Origin: Telluria mixta
Lineage (GTDB): Bacteria > Pseudomonadota > Gammaproteobacteria > Burkholderiales > Burkholderiaceae_D
Assembly: GCF_029223865.1 (NCBI RefSeq)
Contig: NZ_CP119520.1
Coordinates: 5,766,001-5,830,000 of the forward strand
Direction: 5' to 3'
Length of the DNA stretch: 64,000 nucleotides
This document shows, one piece after another, positions 54,415 to 63,544 of this stretch (within the stretch, counting starts at the first letter, position 1; each line of letters begins with the position of its first letter). A program made the translations under genes and the position numbers. The notes under the pieces are model-generated. The model ran no database searches and had not been told where the DNA came from. It saw only the letters and a program-made list of their open reading frames with translations.

Positions 54415-56421
54415 GTGGAATATCCCCGCCCACAATTGCGGCGCGCCGCCTGGCGCAGCCTCGACGGCCCCTGGCAGGCCATGTTCGACGACTCGACCCT
54501 CTACGTCGATCCGGCCGAGGTGCCGTTCGACCGCACGATCGTCGTCCCGTATCCGCCCGAAGCCCGCGCGAGCGGCGTGCACGACCGCGGCTACCGCCGG
54601 CGCGTGTGGTACAAGCGCCAGATTTCGCTCGACCCCGCGCTGCTGCCGGGTCCGGAGGAGCGGCTGATCCTGCACTTCGGCGCCGTCAACTACCGCGCCC
54701 GCGTGTGGATCAACGGCCGCTTTGCCATCGAGCACCGGGGCGGCCACAGCCCGTTCTCCCTCGACGTCACGCGCCACCTGGACGGCTCGATCCTCGAGAT
54801 CGCCGTGCAGGCCGAAGACGACCCGCAGGACATGCACAAGCCGCGCGGGAAGATGGACTGGGAGCCGGAGCCGCACAAGATCTGGTACCCGCGCACGAGC
54901 GGCATCTGGCGCACGGTCTGGATCGAGAAGGTCCCGCGCGCCCACGTGGCCCAGCTGCGCTGGACGGCCGACGTCGCCCGTTGGCAGATCCGCCTCGACG
55001 CCGACATCGCCCACGTGCCGGAAGGCGGCATGGCCAACGTGACGTTGAAGATGGGCGACCGGCTGCTCGTCAACGACCGCTGCCTGCTGACCGGACCGCG
55101 CCTGTCCCGCATCTTCCAGCTGCCCGATCCCGGCATCGACGACGCGCGCGGCCTGTGGATGTGGAGCCCGGAGAGCCCGCAACTGATCGATGCCGAGATC
55201 GAGATCCGCTCGGCCGACGGCAACCTGATCGACAGCGTGCAGAGCTACACGGCGCTGCGCACGGTGAACGTGGAGGGCGACCGCTTCGTGCTGAACAGCC
55301 GGCCGTATTTCCTGCGCATGGTGCTCGACCAGGGCTACTGGCCGGACAGTTTAATGGTGGCGTCGAGCGACCAGCTGCGCCACGACGTCCTGCTCATCAA
55401 GCGCCTCGGCTTCAACGGCGTGCGCAAGCACCAGAAGTCGGAAGACCCGCGCTGGCTGTACTGGTGCGACGTGCTGGGCCTGTGCGTGTGGGGCGAGATG
55501 CCGTCCGCGTACGGCTTCTCCAGCGCGACCATCCACGGCGTGATGGAGGAGTGGAAGGAACTCGTCGAGCGCGACATCTCGCACCCATGCATCGTCGCGT
55601 GGGTGCCGACCAATGAATCGTGGGGCGTGCCGGAACTGATGAACGACCGGCGCCAGGTCGACTTTGTGCGCGCCCTGTACCACATGACACGTGCGCTGGA
55701 CGGCACGCGGCCCGTCGTCGGCAACGACGGCTGGGAGATGCCGTGCGGCGACCTCGTGTGCGTGCACGACTACGAGCAGGACCCGGTCGTGCTGCTGGAA
55801 CGCTACGGCAGCCGCGAAGCCGTCGCCTACACGCTGGAACACGTGCAGCCGGACCGGCGCCGCCTCGTCATCGACGGCTACACGGGACTGGGGCGGCCGC
55901 TGTTCCTGTCCGAATTCGGTGGCATTGCCATGTCGAAACCCGGCGAGGAATCCGGCTGGGGCTATTCGGTGGCGAAGGACAGCAAGGAACTGCTGACCCG
56001 CTACCAGCAACTGATGTCGGCGGTGCACCGGTGCCGGCCGCTGTCCGGCTTCTGCTACACGCAGTTGACGGACACCTTCCTCGAAAAGAACGGGCTGCTG
56101 ACGGAAGACCGCGTCCCGAAAGCGCCCATCGAAGCGCTGGCCCAGGCCACGCGCGGTCCGCAGGCGCACCTGCAGGACTGGGTGCTGGATCCCCTTGGCC
56201 ACAGCCAGCGCTGGCGCGCGCGGCGGGGGCCCGATTTTCCTGTCGAGTGGACGCGCGTCGGAGAAACGGCAGAAGTGCTAGCCTATCCGGGAGAGCGCCA
56301 GCCGCAGCAGGTGGAGCCCGACAAACCACCCACGGAACCGAGTCCTTCCGCGGGTCCTCCGGGTTTCGAACGTCGCGGGCGTGGCGCTCCGGGAGCGCGG
56401 GCACGGCGTAAAGCCGCCTGA
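54415..56421 (+). CDS. GH2 glycosidase (beta-galactosidase/glucuronidase/mannosidase clan)
   Basis: 668 residues from a GTG at 54415, supported by AAGGAG 7 nt upstream. N-terminal sugar-binding jelly roll (about 10-170), an immunoglobulin-like domain (175-285) and the catalytic barrel (290-620) with acid/base Glu401 (WVPTNESWG) and nucleophile Glu500 (FLSEFGG). No signal peptide, so it acts on imported oligosaccharides. The C-terminal 45 residues are Pro/Arg-rich and unlike the family. First gene of an operon with four ABC-importer genes. Beta-galactosidase or alpha-L-arabinopyranosidase-like action would suit a hemicellulose side chain; specificity cannot be read from sequence. Confidence 0.88.
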   Translation: MEYPRPQLRRAAWRSLDGPWQAMFDDSTLYVDPAEVPFDRTIVVPYPPEARASGVHDRGYRRRVWYKRQISLDPALLPGPEERLILHFGAVNYRARVWINGRFAIEHRGGHSPFSLDVTRHLDGSILEIAVQAEDDPQDMHKPRGKMDWEPEPHKIWYPRTSGIWRTVWIEKVPRAHVAQLRWTADVARWQIRLDADIAHVPEGGMANVTLKMGDRLLVNDRCLLTGPRLSRIFQLPDPGIDDARGLWMWSPESPQLIDAEIEIRSADGNLIDSVQSYTALRTVNVEGDRFVLNSRPYFLRMVLDQGYWPDSLMVASSDQLRHDVLLIKRLGFNGVRKHQKSEDPRWLYWCDVLGLCVWGEMPSAYGFSSATIHGVMEEWKELVERDISHPCIVAWVPTNESWGVPELMNDRRQVDFVRALYHMTRALDGTRPVVGNDGWEMPCGDLVCVHDYEQDPVVLLERYGSREAVAYTLEHVQPDRRRLVIDGYTGLGRPLFLSEFGGIAMSKPGEESGWGYSVAKDSKELLTRYQQLMSAVHRCRPLSGFCYTQLTDTFLEKNGLLTEDRVPKAPIEALAQATRGPQAHLQDWVLDPLGHSQRWRARRGPDFPVEWTRVGETAEVLAYPGERQPQQVEPDKPPTEPSPSAGPPGFERRGRGAPGARARRKAA

Positions 56422-56460
56422 TTCGACCGCGCTCCCGCCAACGAACGACAAGGAGACGAC

Positions 56461-57768
56461 GTGGCGCGACGCGGATTCCCGCGCGCCGCCGCGCTGGTTG
56501 CGACCCTGTTCATCGTGCTGGCGGGCGTGAGCGCCCCCGCGCGGGCGCAGGTCGAAGTCAGGATGTGGACGCTGCTTTCGGGCGGCGACGGCGCGCGCAT
56601 GCGGGCGCTGGTCGACGACTTCAACGCCAGCCAGCGCGACGTGCGCGTGGTCAGCACGACCCTCAAATGGGGCGAACCCTTTTACACGAAACTGATCACG
56701 GCCTCCGTCGTGGGCGCCGGGCCGGACGTCGCGACCATCCACCTGTCGCGCATCGTCAACCTGGCCGGCGGCGGCGTGCTGCGGCCGATCGCACCGGGCG
56801 AGCTGGCGGCGGCCGGCCTGCGCGGGCAGGACTACCTGCCGCGCCAGTGGGCCAAGGCGCACTACCAGGGCGCCACCTATGCCGTCCCGCTCGACGTCCA
56901 CCCGTTCGTCCTGTACTACAACAAGACCCTCGCGGGCAAGGCGGGCCTGCTCGACGCGGACGGCAACCTGAAACCCATCGCCGGGGTCGATGCCCTGACG
57001 GAGGCGTTCCGCATCGCCACCGAGCGCACGGCCCAGCGCGGCCTGACGATGGAAAGCAGCCAGAGCTCGTATGCGATCTGGCGCCTGTGGCTGGCGATGC
57101 TCGCGCAGCAGAACGTCACCATCATCGCCAATGGCCGCTTCACGTACGGCCCGGCCGGCGCCGCGACGCTGTCCCGCATCAGCGACTGGTTCACGAAGGG
57201 CTATGCGCAATCCGGGCTCGATTACCCGGCGTCGACGAGCCAGTTCATGGGCGGCGGCGCCGCGTTCATGCTGAACGGCGTGTGGGAAGTGCCGGAACTG
57301 GTGCGCGCGTCGAAGGCCGGCACCCTGGGCTTCGAGTACGGCATCGTGCCGCTACCGAAGATGTATGCGAACGCGTCGACATGGGCCGACTCCCACGCGT
57401 TCGCGCTGCCCGCGAACCCGGGCCATGAACCGTCGCCGGAAAAGGTGCAGGCCGTGCTGCGCTTCATCGCCTATGTCAGCAAGCATTCCCTGGGCTGGGC
57501 CGAGGGCGGCCACATCCCCGCGTACAAGCCCGTCGCCGAATCGGCCGCGGCGAAAAGCCTGATGCCGAATGCGATGTACGCGCGGGTCGCGAACGACGTC
57601 GTGTACGATCCGGACGGCTGGTACATGGGCGCGGCCGGACCGCTGGAGGCAATCGCGTCGAAATTCCTGCCGGCGGCGCTGTACGGCTACCTGACGCCGG
57701 AGCAGGCCGTCCACCGGTTCGAGACGGAAGCGGCGCGCCTCGTGCGCAAGCGCCCGCCGCGTTATTGA
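56461..57768 (+). CDS. ABC sugar importer (second locus), substrate-binding protein
   Basis: 435 residues from a GTG at 56461 with AAGGAGA 4 nt upstream. Signal peptide (about 1-29, cleavage after ARA). UgpB/MalE-type binding fold: VEVRMWTLLSGGDGARMRALVDDFN, YAVPLDVHPFVLYYNKTLAGKAGLL and FMGGGAAFMLNGVWEVPEL. It differs clearly from the GtsA-like protein at 24187, so a different oligosaccharide is expected. 39 nt after the GH2 gene. Confidence 0.9.
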   Translation: MARRGFPRAAALVATLFIVLAGVSAPARAQVEVRMWTLLSGGDGARMRALVDDFNASQRDVRVVSTTLKWGEPFYTKLITASVVGAGPDVATIHLSRIVNLAGGGVLRPIAPGELAAAGLRGQDYLPRQWAKAHYQGATYAVPLDVHPFVLYYNKTLAGKAGLLDADGNLKPIAGVDALTEAFRIATERTAQRGLTMESSQSSYAIWRLWLAMLAQQNVTIIANGRFTYGPAGAATLSRISDWFTKGYAQSGLDYPASTSQFMGGGAAFMLNGVWEVPELVRASKAGTLGFEYGIVPLPKMYANASTWADSHAFALPANPGHEPSPEKVQAVLRFIAYVSKHSLGWAEGGHIPAYKPVAESAAAKSLMPNAMYARVANDVVYDPDGWYMGAAGPLEAIASKFLPAALYGYLTPEQAVHRFETEAARLVRKRPPRY

Positions 57769-57775
57769 GGAGCCC

Positions 57776-58675
57776 ATGCGACGCGACGACATGACATTGA
57801 GCGCAGGCCCCACCACGGCCCGGCGCGACACCTTGCCCGCCTGGCTGCTGCTGGCGCCTTTCCTCGTGGCGTTCGGCCTGTTCTTCTTCCTGCCCGCGCT
57901 GCAGACGTTCTGGCTCAGCCTCACGGAGAGCAGCCTGACGCGCACGAGCGCCTTTGTCGGCCTCGATAACTACCACACGCTGCTGAACGACCCGTCGTTC
58001 TGGGATTCGGTCGGCAACACGTTCTACTTTTCCCTGCTGACGGTGATCCCGCTGTGCGCCCTCGGCCTCCTGACGGCGATGCTCGTCGACCGTTTTACGC
58101 GCGTACAGGGCTGGCTGCAGGGCGCGTTCTTCCTGCCGTTCGTGCTGCCGATCTCGGTGATGACCCTTATCGCCGACTGGATGCTGCAACCGTCGTCCGG
58201 CGTCGTCAACCACATCCTCGGCGGCCAGCGCGCATGGCTCGCGGACCCGCACTGGGCACTGCCGGCCGTCGCCATCGGCACGATCTGGTGGACGGTCGGC
58301 TTCAACATGCTGCTGTTCCTCGCCGGCCTGCGCAACATCCCCGCCGAGCTGTACGAGGCGGCCGCGCTGGACGGCGCCCGCGGCTTCACCCTGTTCCGCA
58401 CGATCACGTGGCCGGCGCTGCGTCCTGTCGCGACCACGGCGCTGATCCTGCAGCTGATCGCGTCCCTGAAAGTGTTCGGCCAGACCTACATCCTCACGAG
58501 CGGCGGGCCGTTCAACACGACGCGCGTCGCGCTGCACTACATGTACGAGACGGCGTTCACGCAGAGCGACGCGGGCTATGCGGCGGCCGTTGCGATGGCG
58601 TTCGTCGCCATCGTGATCCTGCTGTCGCTGCTGCAGGCGTGGCTGGTGAAATTCCTGGCCGGGAGGGACGCATGA
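57776..58675 (+). CDS. ABC sugar importer (second locus), permease 1
   Basis: 299 residues, six membrane segments; GAGGAG upstream. EAA loop NIPAELYEAAALDGARGFTLFRTITWPALRP. MalF/UgpA-like. The start of the next permease overlaps its stop by 4 nt. Cytoplasmic N-terminus with about 20 residues before TM1. Confidence 0.93.
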   Translation: MRRDDMTLSAGPTTARRDTLPAWLLLAPFLVAFGLFFFLPALQTFWLSLTESSLTRTSAFVGLDNYHTLLNDPSFWDSVGNTFYFSLLTVIPLCALGLLTAMLVDRFTRVQGWLQGAFFLPFVLPISVMTLIADWMLQPSSGVVNHILGGQRAWLADPHWALPAVAIGTIWWTVGFNMLLFLAGLRNIPAELYEAAALDGARGFTLFRTITWPALRPVATTALILQLIASLKVFGQTYILTSGGPFNTTRVALHYMYETAFTQSDAGYAAAVAMAFVAIVILLSLLQAWLVKFLAGRDA

Positions 58676-59496
58676 AGGCTTCGTTCTGGACCCTCGCCGG
58701 CGCCGTCTGCGCCATCGTGCTCGCCGCGCTGTGGGCGTTCCCGCTGCTGTGGGCCCTGTCCACGTCCCTGCGGCCGGAGCTGGAGACCGTCTCGGCGAAC
58801 TTCCACTGGCTGCCCCAGGACTGGACGCTGGACGCCTACCGCAAGACGCTCGGCGCCGGCAACGTCGTGCGCTGGCTGTTCAACAGCTTCCTCGTCGCGC
58901 TGCTGGTGACGGTCGTGACGATGGCGATCAGCCTGATGGCCGCGTACTCGTTTTCCCAGCTGCGTTTCAGGGGCCGCGGCATCGTGTTCGGCATCGCCAT
59001 GCTGGGCTTCCTGCTGCCCTTCGAGGCGCTGCTCGTGCCGCTGTTCCGGACGATGCACCAGCTGGGCCTGATCAACTCGTATGCGGGCATCGTGCTGCCG
59101 CAGGTCGTGTCGCCGGTCGTGATCTACGTGTTCAAGCAGTTCTTCGACGCGATCCCCGCCGACTTCCGCGAAGCCGCCGTGATGGACGGTGCCGGTCCCC
59201 TGCGTGTACTGTGGAGCGTGTACCTGCCCATCTCTGGCAATATCGTGTGGGCGATGGCGATCGTGACGTTCATCGCGGCGTGGAATAATTTTCTGTGGCC
59301 GTTCATCATCGTCACGTCGAACGACATGATGACGATCCCGCTGGGGCTCACGCAGACGTACGATGCATTCGGCGTGCGCTACGCCCAGCTGATGGCGGCC
59401 GCGTTGCTGGGCGCGCTGCCGGTGGCGCTGGCCTATGTGCTGTTCCAGCGCCGCGTGACTCAGGGGTTCCTGGCGGCGAGCGGATTAAAAGGATAG
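58672..59496 (+). CDS. ABC sugar importer (second locus), permease 2
   Basis: 274 residues from the ATG at 58672 (ATGA overlap; GGGAGGGA upstream). Six membrane segments and EAA loop [27 protein letters not shown]. MalG/UgpE-like, pairing with the previous gene product. Confidence 0.93.
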   Translation: MKASFWTLAGAVCAIVLAALWAFPLLWALSTSLRPELETVSANFHWLPQDWTLDAYRKTLGAGNVVRWLFNSFLVALLVTVVTMAISLMAAYSFSQLRFRGRGIVFGIAMLGFLLPFEALLVPLFRTMHQLGLINSYAGIVLPQVVSPVVIYVFKQFFDAIPADFREAAVMDGAGPLRVLWSVYLPISGNIVWAMAIVTFIAAWNNFLWPFIIVTSNDMMTIPLGLTQTYDAFGVRYAQLMAAALLGALPVALAYVLFQRRVTQGFLAASGLKG

Positions 59497-59500
59497 ATTT

Positions 59501-60616
59501 ATGGCTTCGGTAAGGCTGCGCGGCATCCGCAAGACGTATGGCGACAATCCCGTCATCAAGGGCGTGGACCTGGACATCGAGGACGGCCAGTTCGTCGTCT
59601 TCGTCGGGCCGTCCGGCTGCGGCAAGTCGACGCTGCTGCGCATGATCGCGGGGCTGGAAGACATCACGGACGGCACGCTGGAACTGGGCGGCGTCGTCAG
59701 CAACACGGTGGAACCGTCCCGGCGCGGCATCGCGATGGTCTTCCAGAGCTATGCGCTGTATCCGCACATGACGGTGGCCGAGAACATGGGTTTTGCCTTG
59801 AAACTCGCGAAGGTGCCGAAGGCGGACATCGTCGCGCGCGTGCGGCACGCGGCCGAGATCCTGCAGATCGCGCACCTGCTGGACCGCAAGCCGAAGGCGC
59901 TGTCCGGCGGCCAGCGGCAACGGGTCGCGATCGGCCGCGCCATCGTGCGCAAGCCGGAAGTGTTCCTGTTCGACGAGCCCCTGTCGAACCTCGACGCCGC
60001 GCTGCGCGCGCAGACGCGTGTGGAACTCGCACGCCTGCACAAGGACCTGAAGGCCACGATGATCTACGTGACGCACGACCAGGTCGAAGCGATGACCCTG
60101 GGCCAGAAGATCGTCGTATTCAACGGCGGCCGCATCGAGCAGGTGGGCACGCCGCTGGAACTGTACGAGCGGCCGGCGAACCTGTTCGTCGCGGGCTTCC
60201 TCGGCTCGCCGCGCATGAACGCGTTTCCCGCAACCCTGGCCGGCCACACGGGCGGCCTCGCGACCGTGCGCGTGCCGGGCGGCGGCATGGCCCAGGTGGC
60301 GGCGGATGCGAGCCAGGCGCCGGGAGGCGCCGCGCTGACCCTGGGCGTCCGTCCGGAGCACCTGCGGCTGGAGACCGGGGGCGACGCCGGCATCCCGGGC
60401 CGGCTGGCGCTTGCCGAATACCTGGGCGACGTGACGCTCGCATACGTGCAGGTCGAGGGCGTCGACGGCATGGTGGCGGCCAAGTGTCCGCCCGACGTGC
60501 CGCTGCCGGCGCCGGGGACGGCCGTGCGGCTGCGGTTCGATCCGGCGCGGGCGTGGCTGTTCGACGAGGGCGGCGCGGCGTTGCCGGCGTTGCGGGAACA
60601 GGTGGCGGCGTCGTAG
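59501..60616 (+). CDS. ABC sugar importer (second locus), ATPase
   Basis: 371 residues. Walker A GPSGCGKS (36-43), [30 protein letters not shown], Walker [16 protein letters not shown], then the regulatory TOBE domain (about 240-365). Starts 4 nt after the permease stop with AAAGGA upstream. Last gene of the GH2-ABC operon. The REP-like doublet follows 20 nt after its stop. Confidence 0.94.
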   Translation: MASVRLRGIRKTYGDNPVIKGVDLDIEDGQFVVFVGPSGCGKSTLLRMIAGLEDITDGTLELGGVVSNTVEPSRRGIAMVFQSYALYPHMTVAENMGFALKLAKVPKADIVARVRHAAEILQIAHLLDRKPKALSGGQRQRVAIGRAIVRKPEVFLFDEPLSNLDAALRAQTRVELARLHKDLKATMIYVTHDQVEAMTLGQKIVVFNGGRIEQVGTPLELYERPANLFVAGFLGSPRMNAFPATLAGHTGGLATVRVPGGGMAQVAADASQAPGGAALTLGVRPEHLRLETGGDAGIPGRLALAEYLGDVTLAYVQVEGVDGMVAAKCPPDVPLPAPGTAVRLRFDPARAWLFDEGGAALPALREQVAAS

Positions 60617-60630
60617 TCCGTAACACAAGC

Positions 60631-60716
60631 ACGTCGCCCCTGCGGAGGCAGGGGCCTAATTTGTACGCATCGCAACTGCACATAAAAACTGGGTCCCCGC
60701 CTGCGCGGGGACGACG
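60631..60716. repeat. REP-like doublet of two opposed hairpins
   Basis: Hairpin 1: GCCCCTGC-GGAG-GCAGGGGC (60636-60655). Hairpin 2: GTCCCCGC-CTGC-GCGGGGAC (60693-60712). Flanks ACGTC / GACGA and TAATTTGTAC / CATAAAAACTGGG also mirror each other, so the whole is a head-to-head pair of related REP units around about 37 nt. The CTGC-looped unit is of a kind widely scattered in proteobacterial genomes. It may also serve as mRNA end for the ABC operon. Confidence 0.75.
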
Positions 60717-60729
60717 AATCATCTTTCAA

Positions 60730-61182
60730 CTAAATCGGCCGCTGCCCGCTCGCCTCCACGAACGACTTCGGCACCACCCCGATCTGCTGCAACACGCCCA
60801 GCCGATCCGCCTGCAGCCACGCCCGCACGATCTGCCCGTCGCGGACCTGGTAGATCACATTGCCTTCCTGCGTGACATCCGCAAGACTCGGCTTGATGCC
60901 GACGAAGCGCCCGCCGTGCACGGCACGGAACGTCCAGCGGACGGCGACCCTGTCGTCCTCGCCGAACACGTCGTGCAGTTCGAAGCGCACGCCCGGGAAG
61001 CCCGTCAGCACGGCTTCGATGGTCGCGCGGAATTCGCGCGGACCCCGTTCGCTGCGCGCGCCGACGAAGTCGGGGGCGATCAGCGTTTCCAGCCGATCCA
61101 GGTCGCGCCCGTTGATGCACTCTTCGTACAGTGCCCGGACCAGGGCCTTGTTCATGGCAGTGGCGTTCATGCGATCGTTCAT
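60730..61182 (-). CDS. SnoaL-like (ester cyclase fold) protein under SoxR-type control
   Basis: 150 residues; GAGGAG 6 nt before the ATG. NTF2-like fold of the SnoaL/ester-cyclase group: ALVRALYEECINGRDLDRLETLIAPDFVGA (quoted in part), GVRFELHDVFGEDDRVAVRWTFRAVHGG and DGQIVRAWLQADRLGVLQQIGVVP. Many such proteins are of unknown function; some act on polyketide-like or redox-active compounds. It is divergent from soxR with a SoxR box between them, so it is probably induced by redox-cycling compounds. Confidence 0.82.
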   Translation of the reverse strand: MNDRMNATAMNKALVRALYEECINGRDLDRLETLIAPDFVGARSERGPREFRATIEAVLTGFPGVRFELHDVFGEDDRVAVRWTFRAVHGGRFVGIKPSLADVTQEGNVIYQVRDGQIVRAWLQADRLGVLQQIGVVPKSFVEASGQRPI

Positions 61183-61226
61183 GCGGTTCTCCTCGTGGTT
61201 GCGTGTCGATGCAAAGGAGTGTAGAA

Positions 61227-61244
61227 CCTCAACTTAACTTGAGG
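61227..61244. promoter_or_regulatory. SoxR box
   Basis: CCTCAACTTAACTTGAGG is an 18-bp near-perfect palindrome (one mismatched pair) and matches the known SoxR operator form CCTCAAGTTAACTTGAGG except for one base. It lies between the divergent SnoaL-like and soxR genes, 14 nt before the soxR ATG. Confidence 0.92.
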
Positions 61245-61258
61245 TCAAGAGGATTCTG

Positions 61259-61711
61259 ATGGCAAAAATCGATCCGGCCGACATCGGGCGACCCTTGACG
61301 GTGGGCGAGGTCGCACGGCGCGCGGGCGTGGCCGTGTCGGCCCTGCATTTCTACGAATCGAAAGGGCTGATCCGCAGCGTGCGCAGCGGCGGCGGCCAGC
61401 GGCGCTACGGGCGCGACGTGCTGCGCCGCGTCGCCGTCATCAAGGTCGCGCAGCGTATCGGCATTCCGCTCGCGTCGATCAGCGCGGCTTTGGCGTCGCT
61501 GCCGGAAGAGCGCACGCCGACGAAGGCCGACTGGACCCGGCTGTCCAGCCTGTGGCGGCGCGAGCTCGATGAACGTATCGACCAGCTCACCCGGTTGCGC
61601 GACCAGCTCGACGATTGCATCGGCTGCGGCTGCCTGTCGATCGAGGCGTGCCGGCTGCGCAATCCGCTGGACGAATTGTCGGAGCAGGGGAGTGGGGCGC
61701 AGCGGTTGTGA
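61259..61711 (+). CDS. soxR: Redox-sensitive MerR-family regulator SoxR
   Basis: 150 residues. MerR-type winged helix ([26 protein letters not shown], about 13-38), dimer helix, and the [2Fe-2S] cluster motif Cys120-x2-Cys123-x-Cys125-x5-Cys131 ([12 protein letters not shown]). It activates target promoters when its cluster is oxidised by redox-cycling compounds. Outside enterics it usually controls small sets of redox or efflux genes rather than soxS. The adjacent SoxR box and SnoaL-like gene are the visible targets. Confidence 0.96.
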   Translation: MAKIDPADIGRPLTVGEVARRAGVAVSALHFYESKGLIRSVRSGGGQRRYGRDVLRRVAVIKVAQRIGIPLASISAALASLPEERTPTKADWTRLSSLWRRELDERIDQLTRLRDQLDDCIGCGCLSIEACRLRNPLDELSEQGSGAQRL

Positions 61712-61776
61712 TGCGGGTGACAGGGCCACCTGCTTGTCTTGAGATTCACTGAGCCGTACACTGAACCGTGCTGTGT

Positions 61777-61801
61777 GTCCGCGTTCGGCCAAGAGCGACC
61801 G
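61777..61801 (+). repeat. Partial copy (3' end) of the cassette repeat
   Basis: TCCGCGTTCGGCCAAGAGCG and the next few bases match the last quarter of the full repeats at 62622-62714 and 63132-63223. It precedes the first small gene of the array. Confidence 0.6.
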
Positions 61802-61838
61802 AAGCGAGTTTTTATAACTGTCACTTATCTGGACAGCC

Positions 61839-62075
61839 ATGCATCAGGTGCAAGAGCGATTAGAGCGATACTGTTCAGACCTGCCTGGCCTGACGATCGT
61901 CGATAGCGGAGCCTCGTTTGTGGTCAGCTGGAAAGGCAGTTTTGGGGCGCTTGTCCACAAGGATAGCGATCATAGGGAAGCGATGGTTTGTTGGGAGGCC
62001 AACCCTTACACGCCGAAAGAAAGCCGTGTCAAATGGCCCGTGCTCGCAACTTGGCTACGCGAAAACGTTAGGTAG
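61839..62075 (+). CDS. Small unknown protein, array gene 1
   Basis: 78 residues starting MHQVQERLERYCSDLPGLTI. No clear ribosome site. One compact domain, no signal or membrane segment: FVVSWKGSFGALVHKDSDHREAMVCWEANP then a Lys/Arg/Trp-rich end. GC content is visibly lower than in the rest of the window. I do not recognise a family. Size, isolation and repeat-flanked setting resemble orphan immunity or accessory cassettes, which is inference. Confidence 0.55.
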   Translation: MHQVQERLERYCSDLPGLTIVDSGASFVVSWKGSFGALVHKDSDHREAMVCWEANPYTPKESRVKWPVLATWLRENVR

Positions 62076-62121
62076 CAGCCGAAAACAATCTCGCAGGCAC
62101 AGCACCGCAGGGGCCGCTTTA

Positions 62122-62213
62122 GGTCGACAACGGCCTGTCGTGATAGTCCATGAACTTTCCACGCGAACAAGCTGCTATCCTGGCAGAGCGCCCAAGAACG
62201 GCCAAAGGCGGAC
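62122..62213 (+). repeat. Diverged copy of the cassette repeat
   Basis: Shares GGTCGACA, CCTGTCGTGATAGT, ACTTTCC, GAACAAGCTGCTATCCTGGCAGA and GAACGGCCAAAGGCGGACGTT in the same order and spacing as the two well-preserved copies downstream (first and last blocks quoted in part). Confidence 0.7.
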
Positions 62214-62276
62214 GTTCAGCACACATGGAACTGCTGTTCACCTATGGGAACTTCGACAATTTAAGTCCGCTGAAAA

Positions 62277-62585
62277 ATGATGAAAGTGATCGATCACGAA
62301 CCACGGTGGTGGTTTTTGCTGCAAGAAGATGGAAAACTTTTTCTCGACGCAAACTGCAATCACAGCTTTGTAGGCTATGATTTTTTAGTTCAACTCAGTT
62401 CGGAAGAGCAGGAACGATATGCTCGGGAGGGAAGGACATTTATCAACCACCTAGCGACCGAGATACAGGACAGCGCGCCAGTTCTGACGATCAGCACTTC
62501 TCGATTTAAGGGGCGCGACTTGTCAAAGATTTACTCCGACAAAGTAACACAGGCAATTGAGAACTGGCGAGCGAAAGTCTGGTGA
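62277..62585 (+). CDS. Small unknown protein, array gene 2
   Basis: 102 residues (a second ATG at 62280 gives 101). Reads MMKVIDHEPRWWFLLQEDGK, then FLDANCNHSFVGYDFLVQLSSEEQERYAREGR and a C-terminal helix ending AIENWRAKVW. Soluble, AT-richer than neighbours, no clear ribosome site. No family recognised; the Trp-rich beta-strand start followed by an acidic helix is common in immunity-type proteins but not diagnostic. Confidence 0.6.
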   Translation: MMKVIDHEPRWWFLLQEDGKLFLDANCNHSFVGYDFLVQLSSEEQERYAREGRTFINHLATEIQDSAPVLTISTSRFKGRDLSKIYSDKVTQAIENWRAKVW

Positions 62586-62621
62586 AGCATAGCGCATCAA
62601 TCTGCCCGCGATGACCTCTAT

Positions 62622-62714
62622 GGTCGCCAGCAGATTGTCGTGACAGTAAGCGACTTTTCCAACTCGGCAACCTGCTATGCTGAGCCGAACGGCCGAGTTC
62701 GGCCAAGAGCAGAC
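62622..62714 (+). repeat. Cassette repeat, full copy A (93 nt)
   Basis: About 92% identical to copy B at 63132-63223. Both run from GGTCGCCAGCAGA through TGTCGTGACAGTAAGCGAC and CGGCAACCTGCTATGCTGAG to AGCAGAC. Contains the small hairpin GGCCGA-GT-TCGGCC. Lies directly between array genes 2 and 3. Confidence 0.9.
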
Positions 62715-62750
62715 GTTGAACTTAGTTAGCCAGAATTTTCGGAGAAACAC

Positions 62751-63107
62751 ATGCGGAGACCAGCGCATCCACCGGATTTGGAAGTCGAGCTGCGGCGTTT
62801 TTTCACGGATGACGAAGCACTGAATCGACCGCTGCCTCAAGGTTGGCGTACCCCCAACGACTTCGGATTGCCGGGTGAATTAAACGACGGTATGTATATT
62901 TTCAAAGGCAATCCGCCGGAACCCGGCGAGACGGCGTTGGCCGAACTTTGGTTGTTAGCGCCTGAGAGAAATTCAGGCCGTCTCTATGAAGGGTATAAGT
63001 TCATCCCGTGGCCTCTTGGAAAAATTGGCGAAGCAATTGTCCGCACCGTCGTCAATCCAGCCCTTCGTTCTGACGTTGATGCTGTCGATGTTTACAAGAA
63101 CGATTGA
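62751..63107 (+). CDS. Small unknown protein, array gene 3
   Basis: 118 residues; GGAG 6 nt before the ATG. Starts MRRPAHPPDLEVELRRFF, then GLPGELNDGMYIFKGNPPEPGETALAELWLLAPERNSG (quoted in two parts: the first up to FKGN) and a basic middle. Soluble. No family recognised. It is the best-supported gene of the array because of its ribosome site and even codon use. Confidence 0.68.
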   Translation: MRRPAHPPDLEVELRRFFTDDEALNRPLPQGWRTPNDFGLPGELNDGMYIFKGNPPEPGETALAELWLLAPERNSGRLYEGYKFIPWPLGKIGEAIVRTVVNPALRSDVDAVDVYKND

Positions 63108-63131
63108 CGGCCCTATTCGACGACCGCTTTG

Positions 63132-63223
63132 GGTCGCCAGCAGACTGTCGTGACAGTAAGCGACTTTTTCAGCTCGGCAACCTGCTATGCTGAGCCAACG
63201 GCCGTGTTCGGCCAGAAGCAGAC
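63132..63223 (+). repeat. Cassette repeat, full copy B (92 nt)
   Basis: Pair of copy A, with six substitutions and one deleted base. Hairpin GGCCG-TGTT-CGGCC. Lies between array genes 3 and 4. The preceding GACCGCTTTGGGTCG block is also seen, more diverged, before copies at 62122 and 63545. Confidence 0.9.
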
Positions 63224-63262
63224 CTTCCAAGCGGACACAACAGCTCATCAGGACACCACAAC

Positions 63263-63544
63263 TTGAAGTATTACCTTTACTGCTCCGCAGGAAACACGGA
63301 AGGATTGGATGAGTACATAGCCTTCTTTGCGATTGCTGAAGATGGATATTGCTCTCGCTACCTCGAAATTCGGTCTGTGGGACACGCACTGAAGTACACC
63401 GAGGACAAGCCAGCAGATGAGTTTGGCGCGCTACCGGATGGACCTTGGGATGCGCTGGAGGCCGCCAAGCCCAAGTACGGGACACTCAACGAAATTTCGC
63501 ACCGGCTTTTTGACAGTGCTTGGGATGGAATCCAGGCCGGATGA
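63263..63544 (+). CDS. Small unknown protein, array gene 4
   Basis: 93 residues from a TTG at 63263 (AGGA about 9 nt upstream; no ATG at the natural N-terminus). Starts MKYYLYCSAGNTEGLDEYIA, with alternating hydrophobic strands, YCSRYLEIRS, and an acidic C-terminal half (DKPADEFGALPDGPWDALEAAKP). Soluble and AT-richer than the core genes. No family recognised. Confidence 0.6.
   Translation: MKYYLYCSAGNTEGLDEYIAFFAIAEDGYCSRYLEIRSVGHALKYTEDKPADEFGALPDGPWDALEAAKPKYGTLNEISHRLFDSAWDGIQAG

Noticed and set aside
61839..63544. Classical class 1 or chromosomal integron array
   Set aside because: GTTRRRY-like ends occur in places (GTTGAAC near 62715, GTTAGGT near 62068) but not at matching positions in each repeat, and no integrase gene is in the window. 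Kept only as a weak alternative for the repeat array.
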